Assembly: GCF_011075055.1 (NCBI RefSeq)
Contig: NC_058137.1
Span: 12,447,463-12,511,462, forward strand
DNA from: Mangifera indica
Taxonomy: Eukaryota; Streptophyta; Magnoliopsida; Sapindales; Anacardiaceae
Length of the DNA stretch: 64,000 nucleotides
Direction: 5' to 3'
Shown here: piece by piece, positions 11,729 to 25,400 of the stretch
Numbering within the stretch: the stretch's first letter is position 1
Layout: every line of letters begins with the position of its first letter
Made by a program: the position numbers and the translations under genes
The notes under the pieces: model-generated
Seen by the model: only the letters and a program-made list of their open reading frames with translations
Told to the model about the DNA's origin: nothing
Database searches by the model: none

Positions 11729-13666
11729 GTCCTGTAGTTAGATCGAATATTCCACATCAAAAACCACTTCTACTAAACACTTCCTCTATTGCAACCAAAC
11801 AAGCATGCTCAAATCTCACTTATATAACCCAGCAAAGCCTCAATTCGCGGACCGTGATTTTCTTCCTGAATGGTATAAAATAACAAACTTAATTCCCACA
11901 AATTCAACACAATAAACAATTTAAAAACATGGGCAAGTGCTAGGAACCAAATTTCAACCCCTAAAACACCAATAACAAGTTGACAAACCCTGGCTAGCAT
12001 GTTCTAAGCTTCCCATATGGATAAATTCCAGTACAAATATGAATAAAATAAACCTCAAACTCAAATCATGGAAACGATGCAATATTCAAATAAAGAAACA
12101 CACACAAACCCAAGCCATAAGGTTCTTAGGACTAGTACCTCGGTTTCAATGCAAAGCAACAAACAAAAGCCAAAACCAGCACCGACCTTCCTGAGATTGT
12201 GGCTTCCTTAACATCTTAGAGATCAATTCTCCCACCTTTTAGCACATTAAAAACAACCCTATCAATCACAAAAACTCTTTAAGTGCTCTGCATCCAACCC
12301 AATAGAGAGAGGTCTCCAAAATCCAAAGAATAGCATTTGGCAGCTTTACCAAACACAACCGATAATGGCGGACAAAGTAAAGTTAAAACAAACAAAACTT
12401 TATATAACAAAAAAACACAGATGGCATTATCTTCAAATGAGCCCTCTCTCGAGATCTGGATTTCGCTGTGCACGAGCAACAAACATAAACGGCGCGGCCC
12501 TTCAAACAAGAACCTAGTCTACAAATCCCTGCAAAATTTTAATTTAAAAAAAGGAAAAGAACCACACTTAATTAGGAAAGTTTGATGCCATTTTAAAAAG
12601 CTAAAAGAATCCCAAATAAGGAAACTGAAGAAGCCATTAATGCCTCTGAACAAGTTGGCTATATTATGGAGAGATTAAAGGTAAAATAGCAAATTTCAAC
12701 TACCATTACAGCAGAACCTACACTACACAATAAATTTTAAACAAGAGAAACAACAAAACACAGGCAGGCACATAAATATCCTTGGGCTTGCTGTTGCAGG
12801 GTAATGTTTTGAGGTCATCAGTGAAAGCTATAAACTGTGGGAAAACGAAGCTAATAGAGAGTAGTAGGTTGAAAAGAGTTGTAAGTGTAGGAGAAATAGA
12901 AGTTGTTTCTTTTTTATTTTTATGTTTTCAGAAAACAGAATTCCGGGTTTCTTGCACTCTTGCTGTGTAAAGGTGTGTTTAGAGTTACATTACACATAAA
13001 AAGCAAAAGCATCCTTGATTTCATTGTTGGCACTTGTGATGAGATAGAGCTATCATATCTAACAGAGAAATCCACCGCCTCCAAAATCAATCACCATTGT
13101 TTTTCTTCTTTTTACAGAAAAATAAAATGTTTCATGGAAAAGGAAACCGAACTAACTTGTATTGAAACATGGAGGTTTTGCCTCTTCTGCAAGAATTTAT
13201 AAATTTGTTTTCGATCAGACATGTTAATCAGTACGACTCAACTCAACTCTCTTGCATGAGGGTTACGTTATGTTCTGAATGCATGAATCATGATATTGAT
13301 TTTCATAGCCGCTAAAAACACCAATTTTCTGCCTCAAACAAAAGAAAACCAGAACTTTCATTCACGTGAGCCACTATAAATGGAAGTGAGAATAAAAAAT
13401 TCACAGCAGAGTATCTTTGAAGATCCACATTAAAGGGTTTGAATTATTTTCCAAAGGAAAATCAGTCAGCTCAAAGAAATTTAATAATTTTATTAGCACC
13501 AATGCACCCAAGCGTAAGACTTGCTATACACAACATTCATAGTAATAAATTATTTTGGTAAATTAATTAAGGGGAAATTTGAAGGGGTGAATATAAAATG
13601 ATAAATATAATTTTTCATGGTTGAGAGAAAAGATATTGTACGGACGTGGATGGAACGGAAGCAGGG
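11729..13666 (-). promoter_or_regulatory. 5' UTR and upstream region of the WD40 gene
   Basis: No other gene is visible here. On the minus strand the sequence ctaactacag ends three bases before the ATG, which looks like a branch point plus acceptor and suggests a 5' UTR intron. Possible donors are near 12140 (CCGAG then GTACTA) and 12190 (GGAAG then GTCGGT). The transcription start is then likely upstream, perhaps around 12.2-12.5 kb, but no TATA box can be singled out. The rest is AT-rich. Confidence 0.4.
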
Positions 13667-14543
13667 GATAATTAATTAAAATAAGCAAAATTTTAAACGT
13701 TTATACGTTTTTAAACACTCTAGAAAAGTTTTATTAAAATAAGTGAACCGTATTTTTTTTACCCTTTTTACCCTTATGTTGAAAAACAAAGTAAAAATAT
13801 TTTTTCTAAGAATCTGCATCGGTTTATGATAGTTACGATGGTAACTAAGGATTTTACAGTAAAACCCTAAATATGTCGAATTATGTATATGGATCTTTTT
13901 GAATGTTTCGAACACTTAAAATGATGTAGTTTCGATGTTAATGGATATCTGAAAGTGTAGTCGTTGAGAGACAAAAGCGTAAAAAGTGAACAATATCACG
14001 CAACTGTGCAAATTTACAGTGCCGCGCAAACTGCACAAATCGTGCAAATACTGTTTACATCACGTAAACACTGTTCAACTGTGTAAACCGCTTGCAAAAT
14101 CGCGTAAAAATCTTGTTCACAGACTATGATATCTACTTTTGCGTGATGTGAACAGTGTTTACGCGATTTGCGCAACTTGCACGGCACTATAAATTTGTAC
14201 AGTTTGTGTGACACTGTTCACTTTTTGCGTGTTTTTGTCTCTCAACGGCTACACTTCCAGACATTCATTAACATCGAAACTACATCATTTTAAGCGTTTG
14301 AAACATTCAAAAACATCCATATACATAATTCGACATATTTAGAGTTTCAGTGTAAAATCCTTAGCCAACATCGTAACCACCATAAACCGACGCACATTCT
14401 CAGAAAAAATATTTTTACTTGGTTTTTCAATATAAGGGTAAAAAAGGTAAAAAAATATGATTTGCTTATTTTGGTAAAACTTTTCTAAGGTGGCCTAAAA
14501 ATATATAAACGCTTAAAATTTTACTTATTTTAATTAATTTCCC
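13667..14543. mobile_element. Mutator-like MITE / foldback element with about 430-bp arms
   Basis: Nearly the whole element is one long inverted repeat: the left arm (about 13667-14090) matches the reverse complement of the right arm (about 14120-14543). The termini are G(A/G)(T/A)AATTAATTAAAATAAG on both sides. A perfect 9-bp direct repeat, GAAGCAGGG, flanks it (13658-13666 and 14544-14552), which is the target-duplication length of Mutator-like elements. The centre holds several TGTTCAC/ACGCAA palindromes. It encodes no protein. Transcription from either side would give a long hairpin RNA. Confidence 0.85.
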
Positions 14544-14845
14544 GAAGCAGGGAGACATAGGGGAAAATGGCCTATATTATAAATAGGAATGGTGAGGATG
14601 AGATGCATCCAAAAACAAGTGTCACTCTCTGCATGCATGTATGAGGTAGTGCCTATTGATGGTTGTGACCACACTGCTTCTACGTAAATTTCAACCGTTG
14701 ATTTTGACAGAATCATGATTGGTGTTTTTGGTTCCACTCTGAAAGCATGTATATCATCAATTGTTGTCACCTTTTGTGGTAAAATATTTGGCTTCATCTA
14801 CCAAATTATATTTCAACGCAAAATTTTATCGCTTTACCCAATGGG

Positions 14846-14846
<1 letters not shown>

Positions 14847-14885
<39 letters not shown>
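14847..14885. repeat. (ATT)n microsatellite
   Basis: About 13 uninterrupted ATT trinucleotides, ending before gttgg. Confidence 0.95.
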
Positions 14886-16725
14886 GTTGGTAGTATAATA
14901 ATCTTTTCATATCTAAATTTTAAGACTACAAAAATGCAACCTTTATTTATTTCTTCGACCAATGATTATCATTATAATATATTTTTATAAAAAAAAAAAT
15001 GTTGTAATAATTAATGATATTCTTGTCTAGTATTTAGACATGAATAATTTAAGATACAGCGAAAAGAAAGTTGCATTTCATTGTATTATTATTAGTTTTT
15101 TTCTTTTTAATTATTGCATATTAATTTCTCTTTCAAAATAATTGAAACTTTAGCAAGTCACATTGGATGTTTGGATCATAATGTTGGGGTAAAGTGAAGA
15201 AAGACTAAACAAAATGGACCATGAATGTGTTGTTTTTGTCTGGCAATGTGAAGTGATCTCTCTTCACTGTATTTAATTTTTTATTTTCCATTTATTAATA
15301 ATAATAATAATATTTTATTTATTCATCCCAAAATATAAATAAATAAAATTTGACGAAGCTATATCTATCTGGCAATCTCATCATATTTCTGTGTCCAGGA
15401 GATTATGAACGACACATGCACTATTGGGGTGTGTGAGATCTAACATTAGCCCTTTGTGTATTAATATTATTATTATTCTTTTTATGGCAAATTGTGTCTT
15501 TTTTATTTCAATAATTTTTCATATAAAATTTATCTTGGTGGATGTACACTAAGGTACAAGCAGAAACTATCAATATCAAATGCAAAAATAGACCAAAAAA
15601 AGGAAAAAAAATATGCATAATAATATTTAAATAAAGTATCATCTAGTGTAAACTGACTTGGTATTGTAATATCATAAAACTTTTTTCATTTTTTTTTTTA
15701 TAATAATTGACTCGTAACATGAAATATAAAAGTATGTTAATTACATTAATTCAAAAATGGCTAGTTTTAAACTTTTATAGCTGTTTTTATAATTTTTTTT
15801 TTTTTTTTTTTCTTTGTTTTGAGTGAATAATATTGTGTGCTATCTCAAGCTTAGTGCTGGGGAACTTGGATAAAAGTGGGAATTTCCATGCCCGTATGGT
15901 AAATGCCAAATTCAAGACATGGGGAATGCCATTTGCCAAACCCAATAACTTATTGGGCTAAAATGTAAACTAAAACAACTATCCATTTAAGGAAAGGAAG
16001 TTGCCAAAACGAATGCATTTTTTTTTTCATATATTTACATTTTAAAGCATGAGTAAAAACCTAAATCATGAAAAGGGTATCAAATCATTGCAGAAAAATG
16101 AGAACCAAAAGACTGGTCCTCAAGCTATGGCAGGCAGGCGGCTGCAGCTCCATTTGGCTATTGATCTATCTATCTATCTATCAAATGAAAGTTTGTGGGA
16201 AAAGATCTCCTTCTTTTCTCACTTGATTCTTTCACTATCCAATACTTTTTTCTCAGCAAACAAGCAGAAACAGAGATAGAAAGCTAGGTAGCTAGAGAGA
16301 GATAAAGAGATATCTAGATATACTCATATATAGCATCACTTCTTTCTCATTCTATCGCAAAACAACTCACAAAAAGGCAAAATGGGCAAGAAAAACATAA
16401 GCAAAATCTAAAAGAAAGGAAGTTAAAGAGCCAACTGACCTCAAACAGAAATGGCTGAATCTCTCTCGTTGTGAAATCCCCACAATGATAAAGCTTTGAA
16501 TAGTTTGTAAATAGTTATGTAAAGTGAGAGATAAAGAGACAAGAAGAAGGGAGATGGCATATTATTATATATCTATATCTATATGTATGTATAATAGAGG
16601 CATGTTCGGTAATTGGGAAATCAAAATAAAAGTAGTTATTTTATTTTATGGAAGTATTTTTGAAGCCATAAATAATTAAGAGAAAAGTTAACAGTGTAGA
16701 TAGAGAGACGACACCTAAGCAAAAA

Positions 16726-16797
16726 ATGGAGGAATTAGTTGTAAGGGGCATATCTCGCTCGATCTTCTCTCGATTTGCTCTCGTTAAAAGCCAAAAG
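16726..16797 (+). other. possible short first exon, unknown
   Basis: ATG at 16726 begins a 24-codon frame (MEELVVRGISRSIF...) that ends exactly at a donor-like AAAAG then GTATGC. The composition (Arg/Ser-rich, no acidic residue after residue 3) would suit an organelle presequence. No downstream exon was recognised in the AT-rich sequence that follows, so this may be chance. Confidence 0.2.
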
Positions 16798-18443
16798 GTA
16801 TGCTCGTTTTTCTAATCGAGAATTAAATATATGTTATGTTATTAGTGTTCATGTAGATGTGTAACCTTGTTTTATGGCTTATTATTGTAATTTTTTTCAT
16901 TGGTTTAGCGTTTAAGGTTTATGATTAGATGTTACTTTCCTAATTAGTAAATATAAAAACGAAAAAAAAATAGAATAAGAATTATATGGTTATAATACGG
17001 TAAATGGTAAAAAATGTATTTACAAAAAAATGATTATAAAATTCAGATATGAAAAAAATATGAAACGTGTGTATACATGTTTAATATAACAAATCATCAA
17101 TAATACGTTTATAAAAATATGACAATACCAAACATAATTTTAACACTTTATAAATCTTTTAGTTAATAATTCAAATGTAAAGTATCTAATTAATAATTAA
17201 ATCTAATATAATATAATATATAATTAAGATTCAATTATCATAAAAAAAAATTATCATAAGAGATTAAAATTTGGATGACAAAAAATTGGGTTTTTTATTT
17301 TATATAATTATGATATTATGGTAATTAATTGAAAATACAAAAGATATTTTCATACTGTAAAAATTTATAAAAAACGGAAAACATAAAAAATAATAAAAAT
17401 ACGCGTTTAATACATTTTGGGTTCACAAATTTAGAACAACATGTTTAAAATGCAAATTAAACAAGTACACGAATTAAACGTAAATAATTCGTCTTTTTAC
17501 TAACTATAGTTATTTTATTTTTAATTTAAAATCATACAATTTGATACTCTTTTTAAGTGCATATAGTTTTATCAATTATTTAATAGAACAATGTTATGTA
17601 CACACAATTTTAAGTATTCAAATAACGTATCGTCTTATAATTGGATATTACTTCATTTTTAATTTAAAATCATTCTGTCATATAATGATAAACCATCTGA
17701 GTATCCAATATAACACTCAAAACTAGGTGTATTTAATATGTATAATAAAGGAGGCTGTTTATTTTGTTGATTTAAAAGATTAGTTGAGTGGTTTCTTTTT
17801 CAAAATTTAGACAATCATTTTTCTTTCTATTATTATCATAAAATTAACGTTTCTTTTGAATTACATAAAAAGAAAAAAAATTGTAGGACAAGGGTTGTTA
17901 TTATATCCCGTATTAGGGTTTATGTATGATTCTTGATCTATGTTAATGGATGTTTTCCATACTAACAATTCCTGCAAACAATTTTAAATATACCTAAGTG
18001 AAATTTTAAAAAAAGAAAAACATTTCTAGCCTTCCGCAAAATAAATTCCTGGTTTTTCAGGTAAGACTGAATAATATTTAGTAAAGTGTCCTTTTATTTT
18101 TCCTTTTTATTTTATTTTTCATTGTATTTTCCATTTCTCACCATTTAAGATCACATGCAAGCTTGGAAGAATCAAGCACCTTTTACAGTTATAAGATACA
18201 AATGATTATTTATGAGTAGTAGTTAAGGGAATATCCACAAAATCTTTTATTGATATCTCTCCATGCAAACCAAAAAGGTATTCTTTGATTTCTTCCCCAA
18301 CTCATCGTATATTATTTAATAAATTAAAACAAGGAAAAAGATATTAAAAAATCTTTCCCTCATTCTATAAATGAATCATGTTTAAAAATAATTATGGAAG
18401 TTGTTGTTCATGGTAAATGAAGGGCAAAAGGATATTACTCGTA

Positions 18444-18924
18444 AGGGGCGTTTGATTTGGGTAATGTTTGATTACTAAAATAAAAAGATTACCTTGAAGA
18501 TAGATTACTTAGAAAATTACTGAGTATAAATGATTACTATGTTTGATAAAATTTGATAGGTATAAATAATTATTGTGTTTGGTTAAAGGTAATAAAAGAT
18601 TACTAGTAAATTATTTTATTTAAATGTCCTTAAATATAATTATTTTTAAATATTTTTTATATTATGTGTCATATTAATTAAAAATAAATTTATTTTTATC
18701 TCAAAAAATTAATAAATAATAATTTTTCTATAATAAACTCAAGATTACCCCAGTAATCTTTAAATACCTAAGGTAAAGGTGGTAATCAGATTACCACCTA
18801 TATTACCTGTCACGTCAGCATTAGTAATAGAAGATTACTGTAATCTTTTATTACTGACAAACCAAACAAGGGAATAAAAGATAGATTACCAAGGTAATCT
18901 ATCTTACCGCCAACCAAACGCACC
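18444..18924. mobile_element. MITE with GGGGCGTTTG termini, copy 1
   Basis: About 480 bp, AT-rich and non-coding. The left end GGGGCGTTTGATTTGGGTAAT is mirrored at the right by the complement of GGTGCGTTTGGTTGGCGGTAA. Both subterminal regions are full of short GATTACC/GGTAATC motifs. This terminus type is common in plant PIF/Harbinger- or hAT-related MITEs; I could not fix the superfamily because no clean target duplication is visible. A second copy in the opposite orientation is split by element C. Confidence 0.75.
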
Positions 18925-19026
18925 CGTAGGGTTTTATTTGTATATGTGGGAAAATGCAATTTATTTACGAATAATATTCGAATGAGAACTTATTGAGTAA
19001 TGAATATTGTAGAGAGACTTACCAAT

Positions 19027-19107
<81 letters not shown>

Positions 19108-20384
19108 GGAGAGTAATGTCAATATCTCTTACTAGGACCCTCAATATTGTCACAGGATTGCATCTTTTATCTGTTCAATTCTATCTTAGATGGGGCTGCA
19201 ATATCCTCTTATATTCTCTCATTAATGCCCTTATGAGTAAAAACTATATATATAAACAAATTTTATTAATTTATTTATACAATATTAGTAAAAATAGATA
19301 ATTTGATGATGTGACTATGTATTTTTCTTTCATTTTAATCATCTAATCATATATTACTATATCAAATTTTATGAATAAACTAATAAAATTTGTTTATACA
19401 TAATAGTATTACTTATGCGCTTATTAGGTTTGTCTGGTACTCTTTCTTGCTAATCCCACTTACCCTATTGTTGCTTAAGAGAACTTGTCCAAACTGAAAC
19501 TCCCAAAATTCAACCCATATATATCCATTTTGATTTAATATTAATAACATTATTGAATCAATAACACATCAATTCCTTCATACTTATAAGGAATGAGTGA
19601 AAACTTAAGAATGTACAAGTAATTAGTAACAAAATACCAAATTATAGCTTCCAAAGCTAGGGTTTTTATTGAGTTTAATAATGGTAATGAATTGAAAACA
19701 AAAAAAAAAAAAGATCCACTCACATGCTAGTTTGCTTTAGAGACTCACCTGACCTCTGCTAGAATTTTTACTGGGATTGCACATTCTTCAACCCTCTTTC
19801 ATATTCGTTTTTATTTATTTATTTATTTGTGTTTTGCATTGCCCAACTGCCCACTTGATGGGATACACTTGTCACTGCCCACGCATGGCTAGATTATTAA
19901 TTTATTAAAAGATTTTAATTCTGTTTATTAGTTTATGATTAGAGGGAGATATGAAGATCCTTCAATTATTAAATTAATTATGTTATTAGAGAGAAGATCA
20001 GTGAAGGCATGTGATCATATATTTAGTCTACCCAATTGCCGGGCCAATTCACCAATTACATTTTCTTAATTCAACATTGGTCAGAGCTAGCTAATCAGAT
20101 TATTGTTTATTGCTCCAATTTATTTTACCAAATTAATTAATTTCCCCGGTATCCAATATTGTGCTTGGATATTAATTACTTACATTAATCAAATGCCATT
20201 AAATATTATAATCTACTTTACTAATTTAATTAATTAATTAATTTGTAGAAATTTGCATTTTACAGACCCGAAACATGGATTATTATGTCTAAACTATGGA
20301 TTATCAGGATATTTTGGGGTGTTAACACAGGGATTTAGTGATATAGACCTGTCTTTAAACTTGTATAAAAGAGTGATATACTAT
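18925..20384. other. intergenic AT-rich DNA
   Basis: No gene or recognisable element apart from a long (AT)n tract and short TTTA and TTAA runs (about 19810 and 20225). Confidence 0.55.
19029..19104. repeat. (AT)n microsatellite
   Basis: About 38 uninterrupted AT dinucleotides. The open frame across it reflects only the repeat. Confidence 0.97.
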
Positions 20385-20807
20385 TAGAGAAAATATTATT
20401 TTGATAATTTATTTTTTATTGTTGAGATTAATCTGTTTGATTTGTAAGTGATAAAAATATTACAGTAATTTTTTACTATTAATATTAGTATAATAAGTGA
20501 TATAAAAGGTAGTCTAATTGTCAACTACACCTTAAGTTTTAAAAGAATAGTAAGGTAATTTTAAATTTATTATTAATCTATTCTTACTTATTTATTTTTA
20601 AGGATAAAAATAAATTTATTTTTAATTAATATAATAAATAATATTATAAATATTTTAAAATAATTATACCTAAAAATATTTAAGTAAAATAATATCTTAG
20701 TATTTTTTTATTATATTTAATTAAATATAATAATTATTTATACATATCAATATTTACCAAATATAGTAATGATTTATATCATATAATCTTATAAGTAATC
20801 TTTCTTC
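20385..20807 (-). mobile_element. MITE copy 2, left part (interrupted by copia C)
   Basis: The reverse complement of this stretch aligns with the MITE at 18444-18924: the GATTACTTATAAGATT-like block next to 20807 matches the GATTACTTAGAAAATT block of copy 1, and the AGTGATAAAAATATTACAG block matches AGTAATAAAAGATTACAG. It ends at the TCTTC target site of element C and continues at 29914. The outer end is eroded. Confidence 0.65.
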
Positions 20808-22417
20808 TGTGGGGTTTTCAGGGAGTTGGTAATTGGCAGTGTAAAAAAATTAAAAATTTTAAAAAAATCTCAAAAACTCTAACCAAGATATACCAATTTT
20901 AGACATACAATCATGAGCATACAAAATACATAGACTATTTTAGACTTTATATCTACGCTAATGGCTCCTCCAAATCTTCACGTGACTTAAAACCGAATAC
21001 TATCCAACCCTCGAGAGGTGGCGTTTTGGTATCTACATGGAACACAAATACGTAAGAGGTAATCCAAGGAGAAGGTTACTACGACTTTGTTACTGGATTA
21101 ATTCTGTTCACAGGAAAGAAAGAAAATAAAAAAACTTGCAGCAAGGGTGTTGTGTATGTGTTTTTATTTTTCTTTAATTCTAATTCTCTTTAAATATGTG
21201 CGGGTGTTCAAGTATAACAAGAATTTCATCTAAACCTGACACCCTTAACACACATGCATAGCTGGCATGTAAACATGCACAGTTGACATGTTTCATACAT
21301 GTACTTTGGCCTTGCATGGATGGACAAAAATTTGTCCAGTTGTGCCATGTCTTTTTATAATTTGCATAATGTCAGTTGGCACCATGCACACCAAGGTTTT
21401 TCTTGATCAAAGTGCAATCAACCGAATTCTTTCTTTCCCTAAACACTAGAATTATCATAAAATAATCCCCGTCTCTGGGTTCAGATAAACCCTTATATAC
21501 ATATGACCCATAAGTTCTCTATTGAATTGATAGTGTCTAAATTCAAATTGAATTCAGACACAAACCAAGATTGGCCTCTAATAAAGCATTATGGCTACTC
21601 ATACGACAAAGTGTCAGCGAACATCTCTTAAGCTTTTACAACATCATATTCACGTGCAATTCAATCATTTTGTCAACTAATATCTCTCAAGGTTGAGACA
21701 TAAAAATGTGTCCATCTTAGTTGTTCCTCAGTAATAACTAATACAAATAAATGAGTAACATGGATTAGACTACAACCTCATCCCACTATGGCTATGTTGA
21801 GAAATGACAAATATTTTATCGATAAACCATAGCCTCCATGTATCTCACGATATAACCGATTACTGTTTTTATGTTACCCCTATTACGATGACACATTGGA
21901 TAACGTCAAACCATACTGATCCTTACATAAGATGGTCTGGTGGCCTCAAGTCGAAGATCACATGCACCTACAGTGTTCAGAGGATTTATTCTATAGACAC
22001 TAAAGCAACAATCCATGTGGATATCTTTTGATAGAGTTGGTATGATGAACACGTTTATAACGTGCACTCATATGTTGCACCAAACTGTCTACAACAGTTT
22101 CGAGATATGAGAATTATCACCATCTTTGGTGGAGTCACTTAACACTATAATAATCCTATTATCATTCACGTGCCTTTGTTCATTGTAATATCAAGATTAT
22201 GGACATTTCTAAAATGGCCACTAAAATGTACGTATGGTTCTCATAATTAGTCATTTGATGCCCTCGTCATAATTTTGTCATTCTAAAGGCATGTTATTCA
22301 CATGATCATATAGACAACATATGAATTGAATAATAATAAATCTTTTATTAACTATTAATATAAAAACTAAATTCACAAATATCAAATTCGATTGGCTCTA
22401 GGGCATTTACCTTAATA
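20808..22417 (-). repeat. 3' LTR of copia C
   Basis: Direct-repeat partner of 28193-29913. Begins TGTGGGGTTTTCAGGG (plus strand) and ends ACCTTAATA, a mutated form of the family end ACCCTAACA. It carries the module ggacaaaaatttgtccagttgtgcc at about 21323, a palindrome also found in the C leader. Confidence 0.88.
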
Positions 22418-22429
22418 ATCTCTCATTTA

Positions 22430-25400
22430 CATTATAGCCAATCGGTTATATATCTAATACCGAGCTCGACTATGGGTCTATCATGTTTTTGCTATGACAG
22501 AAGCTCTGTCAGTGAGTCAATCAAATTTTCATTTGTATTAATCCTTACTATCTGTATGTCACCTTATTGTACAATCTCTCAGATCAAATGATATCAATTG
22601 ATATATGTTTAGACTTCTGATGAGACCATGAATTCTTTGCCTAAGCAATCGCTCAATTGTTATCGTAATGGAGCTTAATCAGCTCAACTATACTCGAAAC
22701 TACTCCAAGTTCAGTTATAAACTTTTTGATCCATACAGTCTCCTTTATTGCTTTTAAAAGGGTAATGTACTCAGACTCTATTGTAGAATCAACCATTATA
22801 CTTTGCTTGGAACTTTTATTGCTGATTGCACCACTATTCAAACAAAACACAAAGCCTTATTGAGATTTGTAACATCTCAATTATTTGGAAATTGGCATCA
22901 TTGTAGCCTTTTATAGTAAGTTCAAATTCCCTTCTATAAGCCAAGAATGTATGCTTAATCCTTCTCAAGTACTTTAGAATGTTCTTGATAGCCATATAGT
23001 GATTTTCACCTAGATTAGATTAATCTCTACTATAAACACTTAAAACGTATAAGACATCAATTTTCATTCATAGTATGACGTACATGATTGATCCTATAGT
23101 TGAAACATATAGGATCTTACACATTTTATCTCTCTCAGATTGTATATATAGACACATCTTTTTTGAAATATATACACTATAGGATATGGGAAGAAATCTT
23201 TTCTTGGATTCTTCCATGTTGAATTTAGTCAATACCTTATTTACGTATGTGTTTTGACTTAGACCTAGTAGTCTATACTCTTTATCTTGGTAAATTTTAA
23301 TCCAAAGAATGTTGATTGCTTCTTTTAAGTCTTTCATGGAGAAACACTTGGATAATTGAACATTTGCCAATTGCAAGTTCAGTAAATCATTTCCAATAAT
23401 CAAGATGTCATGACATACAATACCAAAAATGCAATCACACTCCTATGACCTTCTTGTACACATATAGTTCATTTTTGTTCTTGATAAATCTAAACTCACA
23501 AACAGCTTCATCAAAACAAATATTCCAACTTTTGGAAACCTACTTAAGTCCACAAATGGACTTTCCAGCTTGCATACTTTATATACCTGTCTAATAAGAA
23601 CAAAAACCATCAGGTTGTGTCATATAGACATCTTCTACAGGGTTACCATTCAAGAAAGCAGTCTTGACATCCATCTGAAAGATTTCATGGTCATAGTATA
23701 CAACTATAGCAAGCATAATACTAATAGACTTAAAGGTTTCATCATAGATGATTCCATATTTTTTAGTGAAACCTTTGACAACCAATCATGCTTTATAGGT
23801 ATGCACACTGCCTTTCATATCAATTTTCTTTTTGAAAAAACATTTGAATAGTATGGGTTTTATCTCTCCAAGTGTGTCTACCAAAGTCCATACTTGGTTT
23901 TGGTACATGAAGTCTATTTTGGATTTCATGACATCCAACCAATTATTAGAATCTGGACTTGAAATAGCCTCGTTATAAGTCTTAGGTTCATTATCATTGA
24001 TAATCAATATGTCATCGTGCTGAGTTAGGAGAAAACCAAATCTCTCTAACTCGTGACATACTTGTTTAGACCTACATAACTCTTGTGTGCATTGAAGTTG
24101 TTCCACCTGAAGTGAAGGAACTTTCTCATCATGATCAACCATCTATGATGGCACATTGTCTTGTCTAACATCTATGATATCTTATGGTACAATAACTTCA
24201 TCAAGCTTCACCTTTCTCCCATTGGTTCTCTTGAGAAGAAATTCTTTCTCAAGAAACATGTAGTTATGAGCAAAAAAAAAAATTTTCTCCTTCAGGTGGT
24301 AGAAGTAGTATCCCTTAGTGAATTTCAAGTACCTTACAAAAACATACTTTTCGAACTTAGCATTTAGCTTGTTCAAAGTCAATTTCTTGATATAAGTTTC
24401 ACAACCCTAAATTCTTAAGTAATCTAGATTAGGTTTTCACCTAATCTATAACTCTTATAAAGTTTTATCTACAGATTTAGATGAGACACGGTTTAGTGTA
24501 AAGGCAATAGTTTCTAGGGCATGACCTCATAAAGACATGGGTAAATCAGTGAAACTTATCATGGACCTAACTATTTCCATCAAGGTTTTATTCCTCCGTT
24601 CATATACACCATTATGTTGTGGAGTAACAAGAAGAGTAAGTCAAGATACTATCCCATATTTCTTCAATCATTTTCAAAATTTCACACTCGGATATTCACC
24701 CCTTTGATCATTTTAGAAGATTTTAATTTGTTTCTTAAGTTGTTTTTCTACTTTGTTATTGAATTCTTTGAATTTATCAAAGCATTCAAACTTGTGTTTC
24801 ATAAAAAACACATAAACATATCTATTGAAGTTATCAATAAATGTGATGAAGTTGACTTCCCCATATCTGTTATGCACTGTCATGGGCCTGCACATATTAC
24901 TGTGAATGATAGCTAATAGTTCAGTTGCCCTTTCACTATGTCCAGTGAAAGGTGTTTTGGCCATCTTACCTAATAATCACGATTCACATTTATCATATAA
25001 ATGGAAGTCAAATGATTGCAAAACTCTTTGTTCAATAAGTCTTGATATACTTTCGATCCTATGTGGCCTAGTCTGTAATGTCATAGATATGTGGTATTCA
25101 GATCATTCGATTTCAATCGTTTACTATTTTGTATATTAAGAATTTCATTATCTAGTTTTAGAGTATATAAGCCATTATGTAATTCAACTTTTCCATAGAG
25201 AATATTATTTATGCTGATGGTTATAATACCACTAGCAATAAAAAATGAATTTTTTTTTTCAAAACAAGCACAAAAATTAAGTTTCTAGAAATAGAAAGAA
25301 CATAATAACAATGTTTTAGTGATAAAACTAGCCTAGTGGGCAACCTAAGATAATACATACCTATGGCTAATGTAATAACAAATGTTTAATTTTTAATATG

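Larger units (their letters stand above)
14544..18443. other. intergenic AT-rich DNA
   Basis: No gene that I can support. It contains an (ATT)n tract, an (ATCT)n run at about 16160-16182 and poly-A/T runs. Around 16260-16560 the sequence is rich in GA on the plus strand (CT on the minus strand), like a plant 5' leader on the minus strand, with a possible donor (GAG then GTCAGT) near 16442. A short exon-like ATG frame is listed separately at 16726. Confidence 0.5.

Noticed and set aside
13667..14543. Conventional miRNA precursor
   Set aside because: The hairpin is far longer than typical plant MIR genes, is flanked by a 9-bp target duplication and contains no known miRNA sequence I could recognise. 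A MITE explains it better.
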